Shown here: positions 48,408 to 60,700 of the stretch, piece by piece | Layout: each line of letters opens with the position of its first letter | Numbering within the stretch: the stretch's first letter is position 1 | Assembly: GCA_022495005.1 (NCBI GenBank) | Contig: JAGYXB010000816.1 | Location: forward strand, 62,001-126,000 | Origin: Rhyacophila brunnea | Taxonomy: Eukaryota; Arthropoda; Insecta; Trichoptera; Rhyacophilidae | Direction of reading: 5' to 3' | DNA length: 64,000 bases | The notes under the pieces: generated by a model | Databases searched by the model: none | What the model was told of the DNA's origin: nothing | Seen by the model: only the letters and a program-made list of their open reading frames with translations | Made by a program: the position numbers and the translations under genes

Positions 48408-48973
48408 TTAACCACTGGGAAATGCCAATAGAAATGGAGTATTTCAAAAAAATACTACCTTATTATTAGGTCAATAATTATTATAAATCAATCATTATTC
48501 GTAGGATGTTTATCACATTTGAATGGTCAAAAACATAGCTTATAATCCGTATCTTTAGAATTATCTTCAAATGTGTTAATCGTACCCATTTTTGAATAAT
48601 AAAATGCATAATTCTTGTCAAATTTGGGATGACAAACATTATAAAATATAATTTTTAATCGTAAATATGTCACTATATAATGTTAACATTAGTTTTACTA
48701 ATGGTTTTGTAAATGCATTAAAAATAATAAATCTAAAAAATCTTAACACCACTGCACATGGACGTACTGAAATATGACTATATTCTAGAACATTAGAGCG
48801 AGAGGTTTAAAAAGATACTATTTTATGTAATAAAAATACTTTATATAGTCATCAAATGTTTAAAATAAATATTAAGGATAATAAGGCTTCAAAATTATAT
48901 AAATAGATTATCAACAACGTTTAAGGAATGTCCAGGGTTATGCTCTAAAAATACTATAAAAGCTCTATTTTGA
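48408..48973 (-). repeat. Two-copy repeat R, copy 2
   Basis: Inverse of 29527-30093 over the whole length (aaccactgggaaatgcc to ttttgac), with scattered substitutions and small indels. Confidence 0.75.
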
Positions 48974-49439
48974 CAGTATGTGGGGCCTTCGCCTGTATGT
49001 TGTATTTTAAACAAAAAAACATATTTTCAAAATCAGAATTCATTTCATTGTATTGTAAAATATGCCACACATTCATTATTTTAGTTAATCATTCCATACG
49101 TATGGCATATATTATGTTTAGCTATTAACAGAAATTAACGATTCCGGAGGTAACTGACATTGGAACACCTTATTACACATAACATTGTATTATAAAATCA
49201 AAATAATTGCAAAGTTTCATACATTTTGTCCGAGGACGATGTATAATTTATTTATTACCACTTATGCAAATGAAGGTTGACATAATGATAGAATCAACAC
49301 TGTACAGGCTAGTTTTAATTTTAATGTGGTGAATAACTTTACCATTTTTTTCTACGAGGCTTAGTTGGTTGTCAATTATTATTATACAAAAGTTCATTAT
49401 TATTAAAACTGATGAGATTTATTGATGAGTCAACTCAAA

Positions 49440-49610
49440 ACATAGAACATACATAATAATTTGAAAACACTTACAATACTAAACAATACCAACCAGAAAG
49501 ATATTTTTTGAAAAAAAAATACGATGCCCAGCGGGACTCGAATCCGCATTCACTAGATTCGCGCCAACGTGCTTAACCAATTGAGCCAACTGCGTTATAT
49601 CTAATTGTGA
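49440..49610 (-). mobile_element. SINE family E copy with tRNA-like head
   Basis: On the minus strand: tggctcaattggttaagc (box A region), ggattcgagtcccgctgg (box B), then catcgtattttttttt and a body like that of 50360-50460. The T-arm stem has a mismatch and no acceptor pairing was found, so it is not a functional tRNA. Confidence 0.6.
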
Positions 49611-49811
49611 CGAAATTGACTAGCAGGTTTTACATCCTGAACTGGCCAAAAATGCGTTAGTTTTATGCGTGATTTAAATTAAAATAACAATTACATTAAT
49701 TCAGCGCTCGAAATGGAAAATTATACGAACAGGAGCGCTCATAATTTGCCGAAAATATTAACATAATTATCTAATTTTATGTTTTATAAAATCATGTGTT
49801 CGATTTTTTGT

Positions 49812-49935
49812 TATATTGCTTATTTAGCTCAGACGGTTAAATTATTTTTTCTACGAGACGAAGCGATAGTTTGACGGGTTTACATGAACCGGAACGGCGC
49901 TCCGGTGCGTTCTGGTTCATTTCGAGCCTTGTATT
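49812..49935. repeat. Repeat G, copy 2
   Basis: Matches 19667-19790: attttttctacgagacgaag, gaaccggaacggcgctccgg, catttcgagccttgt. Confidence 0.5.
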
Positions 49936-49999
49936 AATTACTAACCGACGTCAGGATCTCTCTAAATTGTAGTTATAACGTACTTGCGCATACTAATGA

Positions 50000-50500
50000 A
50001 CTATTTATTTTTGTAATTCAACGAATAGTTCACAAGATTTGAGATTGTAAGACTCTTTTATTGAACATACATAATATTAATTTTAAAACAATTCAGATAT
50101 TTTTTTAAATTACTATTTCATTTATTCAACGAATAATTCACAAGATTTAAGAATGTATCATTCTAATTATACATACATAATTTTGAAAAACACTTCTGAG
50201 AAAATATATTATAACCAATAGAAAAAATCTTTTTGAAAAAAGTAGCCGGGTGACTTACTTTTTTCAAAAAGATTTTTTCTATTGGTTATAATATATTTTT
50301 TCAGAAGTGTTTTTCAAAATTATGTAAATTCAGATATTATATACTTACTAGATTTAAAGAAATTGCGAATCGGTGTCCCGCTGGGAGATGTATTGTTTTC
50401 AAAATGATTTTTTTAGCGCGTATTTTTTTAAGTATTTTCAAATTAAATAAAGAATATTACATTCTCAAATCTTATGAATTATTCGTTGAATAAAAAAAAG
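50000..50500. mobile_element. Head-to-head pair of SINE family E tails forming a long hairpin
   Basis: A minus-oriented copy (about 50000-50250) meets a plus-oriented copy (about 50250-50500). 50176-50326 is a near-perfect palindrome: stem of about 70 bp, loop gccgggtgact. Outer parts carry inverted and direct ttattcgttgaataaa ends typical of this family (compare 4700-4730). Confidence 0.7.
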
Positions 50501-51371
50501 AGTTTTTCTAGATGTTGAATTTAACTGTGAACAAAATGTTCCGGAACGTCACTTCAGGTTGGGTAAAGGGAGCTTCAGCAACGCCGTTCTGGTTCCGGCA
50601 TTCCGGTTGATAAAAAGCACTGCCTCTAGATATAGTCCAGATTTGAAATGAATAAATACATTACACACTACAAACAGTATTGGTTATGGATATTTCAAAT
50701 AAAAACTGAAACTTTGTACATGGAAACAGCTGGCCGCATGTCTAGATGCTCGGATAATAGTGGTGTGTCATTCCCATGCGCGTAGTATATTTAAGTTTAA
50801 ATGAAAATTACGCAGTATGTGATTTTTTATCAATATAATAATATACGGGTAATTTCCGAAGAGATCTCAAAGATTATTAATTAAATATTGGATAACAAGA
50901 TATTATCTGTAATTTTTCGGTAATTTATGGAATGCAGAACGTAGTGATTTATTTATAAAATTAGATTATCAGTAGTGTACGTATCAGTCGCGAAGACTCC
51001 ATACAAGGAGATTATATAGAGCCTACCTTTATAATAAATACAGACTTACAGATGCATCGATACGTAATATAATGTAACAATAATTATGCGTTCAAAGGCT
51101 GTAATAATATATACATAAATGTATCATGGTTTGCGTAGAATATCGTAACATTTACTGGAAAAGTATTGTAACTAATCGGCAAATTGTACTAGTGTTTGGG
51201 GGACTTCAATCGAAAATCAGATTATTAAAAAAAAAAAAATCGACGTCATTAAATCATAGTAAATTTTAGATATTTTTAAAAATAAAATTTTCTTCTCGTT
51301 TTTTGTTCAGGATTTAATTAAATTTTGAACTAACTAATTGTTCAAATATAGTAGGTAAGTGTTAGATTCTG

Positions 51372-51973
51372 CAGTGGTGGCCAAACCGTGGCGCATTGGA
51401 TCATTACAAGTGGCGCATTGCATCTTTGCGCCTACTTATTCTTTTGAAGTATTCACCATAACTGAATCCATCTTCATATTTTCAACACCTGAGTGCTGAT
51501 TAAAAGCAAAACAAAGTCGCGAATAACTGATTCAAATTTGAAGAATTCTCTGCTGCTATCAGTAACAAATTTAATACCAAACCTTGAAAGACTAGCGAAA
51601 TCCAAACGATCAAAAGCTCTCTCTCTCTTTCTCTCTCTCTCTCTCTATCTCATCCAACAACTGTGGTCCAAAGTTATCGTCACCAAACGAGATTCTCCGT
51701 GGTTCACGACAGCGATCACCCTCTCGTCCAAGAGATCATTTCTGACCATTGTAGATTGGTGTTCCAATAAACGTGTGTTTTTTGAACTGGCATTAATTAA
51801 TTTAATTGCGTGATTGGGTTATTCCTTTTCCTCCCCTAAGCAAAGCATATCCTACCCCTATCCCTATTTTCCAACCTCAACCGTGAACGTAAGAAGGCAG
51901 AAGTTGTATGGCGCATCTGAACTTGTCTGTGAAAAAAATTGGCGCATGGTATGCAAAAAGTTGGCTACCCCTG
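51372..51973 (+). mobile_element. hAT element remnant
   Basis: Bounded by cagtggtggccaaaccgtgg and inverted ttggctacccctg, the classic hAT end cagnggtnnccaa. About 600 bp, so most of the transposase is deleted. A (ct)n microsatellite at 51618-51650 lies inside. Target duplication not resolved because the flanks are themselves partly inverted (gttagatt/aatctaac). Confidence 0.7.
51493..51640 (+). pseudogene. hAT transposase C-terminal fragment
   Basis: The frame reads LIKSKTKSRITDSNLKNSLL then LSVTNLIPNLERLAKSKRSK, paralleling the KSKYRSRLTDEHL...LR conserved C-terminal segment of hAT transposases related to GTF2IRD2/ZBED-type proteins. The (ct)n run then takes over. Only this short segment is recognisable. 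Confidence 0.6.
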
Positions 51974-52540
51974 AATCTAACAGATAGGTGTCCACCTTCT
52001 TGGAATTCTTACTTTGGTTCATTTATCTGAAGAGTACTCTTCCTTTATCAATTTAGCGTTTATTCTGATCAAATACTATGGGTTTTTGTAAAATTACTTT
52101 GGGGGGAGGTAATTGATAAAAAAATACTATTTCAATAATTTATGGGAACATATTTTATGGTGTGAGACTTGCTATTTGGTAGCGATATATGAATCTGAAA
52201 TCGTATATATATATATATATTTTAAATATTTTATAAATTCTTAAAATTGGGTCCAATTAGCTCATTAGGTGTGATTCCGTGCTTTATAATTTATAATTTG
52301 TAATTTTGATAATTTTTATAACTTTTGTACCCATTACTTTAATTCTCATACTATTTTTGTGATAGTGCATATATTTATTTCTTCTTTACACTGTTTAATA
52401 ATATTTTTTTGTTTTTAAATGTCATGTGGTGAACGTCTTAAATTTTTAATTTGTAATGTTTTTCACCGTATGTAAAAAAAATAATTGAATTTGAAGATAT
52501 TATATAATATATTTCAGATTGTATTCAGGTAGCCTATGCT

Positions 52541-53035
52541 CTCGGTGGCCGCGCGGCTTAAGCATTGGACTATAACGCCGTGGGTACCTGGTTCGAATCC
52601 TGGATCTGGCAAGTACACATTTTGTTTTATAAATTTGTGTTTGAGTCAGGGTATGGACCTAATAGGCTGAGCAAGTGGCTGACATCCATTTCTCGTGAAA
52701 ACAAAATCTGTTAATACAAACCTCTACTCTGTGGAGGCCCATATGATCCTATCAAGATCGGACATGGTCGGAAAAAAATATAATTATACCAGTATTTCTG
52801 TACATTCTTACAACAAGTCATAATATTAAATTGATCTCACCCCCTATTTTCATATCTCTTTCTTATGATTGAGTTATACTATGTCTCTCTTTAGCGCCGG
52901 CTAGACGCTCATGCTTTATGACAAGCTTACCTGTGCAAACCGGTTTGTATAGGGAAGCCCGTGTGTATGGACGGGAAAACTGAAGCTCGCGCAAACCGAA
53001 AAGTGATACCGCGCGGGCAAGTCGCTGCCGTACAT
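52541..53035 (+). mobile_element. SINE family A copy 5 plus downstream TIR element (composite)
   Basis: SINE 52541-52780 (ggtggccgcgcggcttaagc, ggttcgaatcctggatctgg) followed by about 115 bp (aacaagtcataatatta, gattgagttatactatgtct) and a TIR element lacking its right end (agcgccggctagacgctcat). The same order and spacing occurs at 11791-12283, so the unit was duplicated as a whole or the SINE is nested in a larger repeat. Confidence 0.75.
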
Positions 53036-53564
53036 GAAAGATATTTTTTTTATGTCCTAGCTTTTTCGTACAAGGTGATTGAGAGAGTCATTTACATATT
53101 CGCATATATTGTGACATTAAAAAAATTGCTCGATTACAGTTTTTAGGTGAAGTGCGCAATTAATTATACTCCTTCATTTAAGTGTTTAATTTTCTAGCCG
53201 GAAACGAGGAAGCTGATAAATACGATAAACAATCCACAACCGTCAAAAGGCCTTCAACTTACACTCACTTCCTAGATAGTTAGTGCCTACCTAATAATTA
53301 ATATAAGTAAGGAGGTGAAGGTGTTAAGATGAAAGTCAGTTTGGAGTGACTCGAATGAATCATGGAGAGAGTTTATTTATTGCTGACGAATAAATAAGTA
53401 CAGTGATAAAATGACAGGAAAAAACATTCTAGAATGTACTGGTATACTGATAAGACTATGTTAAAGGGTTGAGATCAACGGACTGCGATAACCCCTCAAC
53501 ATAACATAACATAACGATAACAGCTCGCTATTTATATCCATGAACCAATTGGGAAATCCGCTGA

Positions 53565-53745
53565 CATTTTATTGTTGTTTAATTTAATAAAACGCAATTT
53601 TATCTCCCTCTGAGAAAATGTCCCTCTGAGGCGGACGAAACCGGTAATAATTTATTGATCCAAAGTGGAATAAGTACTACAAAAAAAATTCGTTTTATTA
53701 AATTAAACAACAATACAATGCAGTTTCACCATGAATTGACAGTTA
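53565..53745. repeat. Inverted-repeat element with degenerate hammerhead-like core, copy 2
   Basis: Arms ttgttgtttaatttaataaa and its inverse surround ctgagaaaatgtccctctga followed by ggcggacgaaaccgg. gtcc/ggac would form stem II and GAAAC follows, as in a hammerhead; CTGAGAA departs from CUGANGA by one transition. Related to 21318-21540 by flanks (tgcattgtat, actgtcaattcat) and core. Confidence 0.45.
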
Positions 53746-54649
53746 ACAAAATAAAAGAAAATGCTGACATTTTGATGACCAAGCCCGAGGTAGTCGAATC
53801 CCGTCGAAGTATGTCACACCTGAAGAATATACTGATTGCAGATGCGACAATTGTGCGATAGTTTAAATGACTCAATGAACGAAATAATGCTCACAAGGTC
53901 TGAGGTCGTTGTCCACTACATAAATAAATCAGTGTACAGTGCACCGCGGTCATGGCAAAAGTACCTTGAAGTTGTAGTGGTAGATATTGTTTCCTAGCAT
54001 AGAAACAGGTATTACAACAAACAATTACTGATTTAACTATACATTCAAATTTTCCATACGGGTAGTCAGATCATGTGTTAGAAAATCTTACAGAAAAGGC
54101 GACTAATATAACGTTTTGGAATACATTTCGTGTTGGAGGTAAAATTTTCGCCTGCAGCGCTGTATCCATGTTGGTTGATTATTTTACATACGTAGCTGGT
54201 ATTTCAATTGAATTTTGTAATGTTTTCTTAAGGACCAGCTAGGTAGAGGTTCTGCCTGATTTACACCATACAAAAACGTTGAGAATCACTGAATTAGACT
54301 ATCTAACATAGTGGGTACTGTCATTTCCCTCCTTTTTCGAATGTGAAAACATGCTGTCACTTTTATTTTGTTGTTTGGTTTTTCGTCTGGATTTTAGGAC
54401 TTGGAGGTGAACAAATAACACACCGGAATTGTTTTGGAAACGGCAAGGTATATTTAAGTTAATATTATATAATAGTTACATTTTTAATAATTTATTTTAC
54501 GGAGGACGAAATGTATGTGTTTGCAATTTGGCTGTTTGCAGCGTTCTGCCCGCCATCTTGTGTTTCGCTTTCAACCAGAAGCATTGTCAAAAAGGCGACG
54601 TTGCAATATTTTTCAACCGTCATAAGCTACGGCATTGCCGGCTCTATTA

Positions 54650-54662
54650 TTTATTATTTATT
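54650..54662 (-). promoter_or_regulatory. Polyadenylation signals of SV2-like gene 2
   Basis: Two overlapping-spaced AATAAA words on the minus strand (54650-54655 and 54657-54662), about 110 nt beyond the proposed stop codon at 54771-54773. They support the last-exon call. Confidence 0.5.
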
Positions 54663-54770
54663 TTCGTAATCAGCGCTTTACTATTTGTTGGATTTGATAC
54701 CGACTCGGGCCTCTCCAGATACACAGAGACATCCCCAAATGGGGACCATTCGGGGGTGTAACAGTACCTA

Positions 54771-57700
54771 TTATTGTTTTACAGTTTTTTGATCTTCTGG
54801 GTTTGTTTTTGTCGGTATTCTTATTAACGTACATACGCAGGCACAAACTGAAAAGAAAACAAAACGAAAATAATTAATATATAGGTACTTTTAAAAACGA
54901 TACATACGATGTTATTGCATATTATCAAAAACAATTTGTACATAACTGCGTAAAAGATAAATAAGTCCTGATACTGTAGAAACACCAGCGTTGAGAAAAG
55001 GAAAATAAATTATTTTCACAATCAAATTAGTCGATATCAAACCTTTCAATCAAGCAGTTTACAAATAGTCTCTCAATTGAATAATCGTTCCATGCATAAA
55101 GTGTTTGTCCGCGATATACATAAAACTACCAAAATAATAAAGCCATACTATCATGTAACATTAATATCGAAATTCTTGTCATATAGAATTATTATAATAT
55201 ATAATTATTATAAGGGTTAACAAATACAAAAATTACTTTTATTAACGACAATACGTTCTCATAAAGGTGATACGTATGTATCTTTTGAACATCTATCTAA
55301 CCAATTTTTATGTATTAATTACTAATACATATAAATAATTACAAGATAAAAAGAACTTTTTATATACAACGTTTTTAAATTTTCTGTTGAATCATATAAA
55401 CTTGACTTGACTAGTAATAATACTAATAATACTGAAATGTCATTTTGACATGTCATACTGATTTCCATAGTAACGCACGTATATATTATTAATAATTTAG
55501 TTGCTAGGATCCCAGACCCCTATCAACCAATAATGATGTTGAAATAACTTTTCATACAAAACATAATTACTGAAAATGAATTCAATTCTACTTAAAGATG
55601 GCTAAAAGTATTAAAAAATGCATTGGGATCGTGTTCTGATATATTCTAAAAGTTTCAAATGTGTAGCTAGTCGGGAAGTTACTTAAAAATCGATTGCAAG
55701 ATTTGTACTGGACAAAGAACCACCGGACAAATAAGAACACGAGCTAAGAAAACGTTGTAAAATAATATATTATATTCAAATAAACAAAACGTGACATAGG
55801 CACTAATAATATTAATATGTAAAATTAAAAAGTATGTAAGTCTAAAATTATTACTACTCGGGAGAGCCAAAATAAATTTGAACTTTTACGTATATTTGTG
55901 TAACCTTTTAGGTTGCTAATTCAGAGACGTTGATTTGGCTTTTTGACTTATCTTTTTTTGGTAATTTTATGCATTATTGTTAATTTGGCATTTTTGTTAC
56001 AAAGCAAACAAAGTTCGTTTTTTTTACGAACCTCCTTACTCATAATCACCTGTATACTAAATTTCAAGTATTTGTGCATACGGGAAATAGGAAAAAATTG
56101 AGCTTGACAGAAACAAATAGAACAATATTGAGGTATTTAGCTTAACTTTTTATATTATAGATAGTCAGTGATTTCCCGTGATGGTGACAGGTAATTCGTC
56201 GTATAGACGTGGTACATAATAAAGAAACGAATAAAAATACTGCAAGAAAGTAACAGCATATTAGTTTAATCAGCGCCACAAACTTCCATGCACCTAAAAC
56301 GACCATTGTTCAACTGTAAGTTTCGTGGAAATGCTCTAATTCAGTGTGTATGTCAATTTAAGATGTTTGATGTATTTTTTTTTGTTTAAGATAGACGAAA
56401 ATACATTATAAAATAGGTACAAAATAGACTTGCAAACAATATGAATTGAAACAATTACAAGATAAAAAGAACTTTTTATATAGAACGTTTTTAAATTTTC
56501 TGTTGAATCATATAAACTTGACTTGACTAGCTTAAACGTTAAAAAAAATTGTACTTGATAGAAGTAATACATGTCATATTGATTTCCATAGTAACGCACG
56601 TATTGATACCGAGAAGAATGGATTCGAGAACTCACATGTATGCTGGCAGCGTTCTTCACGAGTATCACCTTGATTGAGGGTTGGGTGGACATCAGGACAT
56701 ATAATTCAAGATAAAACACGTCTTTGATTTGACAATTTCCCTGCGCAGGGACGTTTAATTACATTAACTTTTCAGACATTGGTTGGATTACATCATTAAT
56801 TACACTTGCACAGGAGTCTTAGATTTAGATATCGCACAGTCACTATGTGGGAGCACGTGTTTGAACACATTAGCCAAACTGGCGCGAAAACGTTTTATCG
56901 AGGACGCGACGCGTGGTTTTGGGGTGGTTATAGGGATTATTAATAACACAATAACGGGGAAAGAGATTCACTAACTTATCATATTGAGACAAGCGTGGCC
57001 AGGCCACGCCGAGCACGTGGTCCTGGACACCTACCACTCTCCCGGGAGAATTTGCACTGCCCGCAATTATCTACGACGGATCTATCGGTCATGAGACAAG
57101 AGGGAGGGGCAAAGGGATGAAACAAAAATTACGGTAAATTTTTGTTTGTCTCTCGGCAAGTTACCATTTCCTAGTAGCTGGGCTTAGGTATTCGCCCTTT
57201 TTGCCCGTGGATACCCGAGATTCGCATCGTCGTTTTGAAAGATAATGTTTGTGAGGTAGGGCTGTGCAACCTTTTAGTTGGGGGGGTGTTTTGATATTAA
57301 AGTTAAATCGTTGATTTGGAATTTGGAACTGTCGGGCATCAGGGCCTTTTTTATGTCTGGTGACAGTATATAATTATTTATATTGATAATTTAGTTGCTA
57401 GGACCCACTTAGCAACCAATAATAGTTTTACTTTTTACGGATTTCTTCCGAAATAACTATTCATACAAAACAGAATTACTGAAAATGAAATCAATTCTAC
57501 TTAAATATGGCTAAAAGTATTTAAAAAATGCATTGGCATCGTGTTATGATATATTCTAAAAGTTTCAAATGTCTAGCTAGTCAGGAAGTTAGTTAACAAT
57601 CGATTGAAAGATTTGTACCGGACAAATAAGAATACGAATACGTTGTAATAAAAAACGTTGTAAAATAAGAGAAGGCTACATTTTAAGTCTGTAAGGGCGG

Positions 57701-60700
57701 CATTTTGCATTGGGTCGTCACGGATTATAGAATTTACAGAATAGAGCTTATGTTAATATTTTATTAATATAATAATTTATAATATTTTATAAAGTTTTGG
57801 TTTGCAATAAATTGAATTGAACTTGAATATCATTCCTTACCTATTAAAAGCCCGCCAAAAATGAAGAAAGAGCTTTCACAATTATTTTCTATTAAGTATC
57901 CGAATAAATTAGCTCCTAAAATCGATCCTGATCTACCGAACATCATGGATAAACAGACAGCCATCGCCCTGAAAACAGAATCATTGATATATATATAAAT
58001 TATTATTAGTATTGGTACTTGCTGGCGTAAATGTCAGCATCTGATTTGGTAAGACTATAACTAAAATCGAAGGTAAAACGAAATACATGCTGGTTCTCCA
58101 CAGATGAAAATAACAGTCTTATAATTGGCGGCGATGGTTTTGAAACTGTGGATTTATTTATTTATCTAGGGACCCTTATCAAAAATACTAAGAAAAATAA
58201 CATTACCTTCGCCAACAGGTGCTATATTGGTATCCAAAGACTTCTAAAGTTCTAGGCTCTCTCGAGGAAAACCAAAACAACCTTACATAAAACTCTCCTG
58301 TGTATGCTAGACACTCAGCAAACAGGATGAGAGAAATATGGATATCTTTGAGAGGAGAGTTTTGAGAAGACTGTTCAAGAAATTGGCATTTGAGGGTCAA
58401 GGAATAATGACGAGCTGTATACAAATTATAGGGGCGAACAGATCACGTGGTATATGAAAATGCTGAGCTGGATCGGCCACGTGCATAGAATGCCGGAGGA
58501 TATACCAGAAAAGTGGGCTATGTACGCAATCCTCGAAGACAAGAGAAGACCTGGACGGCCAAAATTGAGATGGCTGGACTGCGCCACAGGAGATGTAAGA
58601 ATGCTCGGTCAAAGCAACTGTAGAGTGTCGGCGCTGGATCGATCCAGGATGAAGGAAGTTTATGAGGGAGGCCAAGACCTGCCAAGGCTTGTAGTGCCAA
58701 CAATTGAAATATGTTAATACCTTGTGACGTTGCAGACGTCACCAACGGGCTAATTAACAATCATAATTAGTGGAGAGGTTTTTCTCTCGCGGGCAACACT
58801 AAAATCCTGCGGTTGGCACTTCAAGCTTCCGGGTTGGATAAGTGGTGGGGGGATCGATGTCAGGCGATCGAATTTTGTTTGGATCTCCGCCCTTTTCTGG
58901 TTGACCTTTGGGAACGAGAGGACGTTGGGAGGAGCGATTCCCGCTTGGCAATTTGCCAAGCGGCTGTAAATACATTTCAATTTCATTTTTTTAGTATTAA
59001 TTAATTTTAAGTTTTTGTTTTAATTATAACCTCACTCACATGTGGATATTTTGGTTTAAATTGGGTTAGTTGCTGAAAACTTATTGTGTTAATATTTTAA
59101 TTTGCAGACGCTAATATTGTGTCTTTTGTATAACGTAAATATTTATGTATTATAACATCGTCGTTTGTGAACGGTGGTGATTTTTCTATGGCATCATGTC
59201 GCCATTTTTGTACCATTGACTTTTAATTACATTTTCATTAAATACAGTGAGGTTAAATTATCACGGTGTTTCATTTAATTTAATTGTATCCCATAATATT
59301 ATGTTCTTTTATGTTCTTTTCTTTCATAGAAAAGGCTTTGGCGTCCAATAGAGTCAAGTTTTCAGTGCTCGCAATTGACTCCTGCAGCGGTATGGTAAAC
59401 ATTATCCATCGAATACCAATTGATTTTGATGGTCCTTTCCGTAACAGGATTGGAATTCATCAGAGAGATAGTGTGGAAACCCAGTACCCTGAGCTAGCGG
59501 TGCCTGTTATCCACATAGCTTGGATAACAGTGTTAAATGATGGTCGGATGTTATTTTTCATTTAACATTTGGCGCTTCAACGCGGTCTCTCTGATGAAGA
59601 TATATCGTAAGATTTTATCATATCGTTGCAGTTATTTTTACTATTATATCCACATGTGAAAGTATTTTTGTATTTACATGTAATACCATTTTGTACCATT
59701 GAAAAACCTCTTCACTAATTATGATTGTTAATTAGCCCGTTGGTGACGTCTGCAACGTCACAACCTTTATATTTTTATTATAGATTTAGAAAAATTATAT
59801 CGAAGAAGTGGTCGTCTCTGGCAGATATACAAATTTGGGAACTTTTTCCATCACTGCCTTATATTATAATATATATAACATATTTTTGTACCTTAAAATT
59901 TCCATTTCTTGACATAAATGTCCTAATATTCATGGAATGTTTACCTAATCTTTCCCTTTCAAACACGCCGAGGAAACAATAAAAGAGTACCTCCATAGAA
60001 GTAGTCCGAATCTTGATTCCCTTCTTCCTCAGTCACCTCAGTTTTCGCTAATCACCTAGGTTACAATTTGGGATTGCAATACCGGTATCCCATTTAGTAT
60101 TTTTTGATTAATTCACATGATTTAATATGACTGTATTTTTTGTCGAGTTACGCAATGTTTGGTTTACTTCCGTTGCTCTTCAACGCTCTTGAAGACCAGC
60201 AATGGCACGTGCTATATAAATATTAATATTTTAAAGAGATTTATATATATACAATGTATCTTTATTGGTTCTGTTTTTCTATATATTTCACGAATACCGG
60301 TATTCAATAGGAAATACCGAAATACAGGTATTAGAAATTTTATTTGGTATTGCAATCCCTACTTACTTACTACTGTGTTTTCTCAGAACGCCACTCTTTC
60401 AATTTTTTTTTTGCCAAATGAACTCATTGCTAATGCGTTTTCAAGTGAATAAAAAATGTATTATTTTTTATTTAATTTTCGATTTTTCTTTGGAAGACAT
60501 TTAAAAAATGTTCTTATTAATTCTTATTTAGTTGAAATTTTTATAAACATCAGTTAATCTTTTTCCTCAGTGGGCTTGTTTCTCCGAAGCCAAATGAAAT
60601 TTTTTGTCGATAGCAGGAAATCTAGCGTCTTTTCCTGTTATTTTTATACCTACTCGTTTTGTGTATTATGTCTTTGTCGACGAGATTTGGTAACATTGCA

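Noticed and set aside
54429..54761. 110-codon plus-strand open frame
   Set aside because: Opposite the proposed 3' UTR of transporter 2; no recognisable domain.
56250..56320. Alternative last exon for transporter 2 (acceptor near 56310)
   Set aside because: The long frame after it does not resemble the short tail of the paralogue; 54771-54847 fits better.
58397..58760. Minus-strand open frames of 80-92 codons
   Set aside because: Antisense shadows of the LINE remnant on the plus strand.
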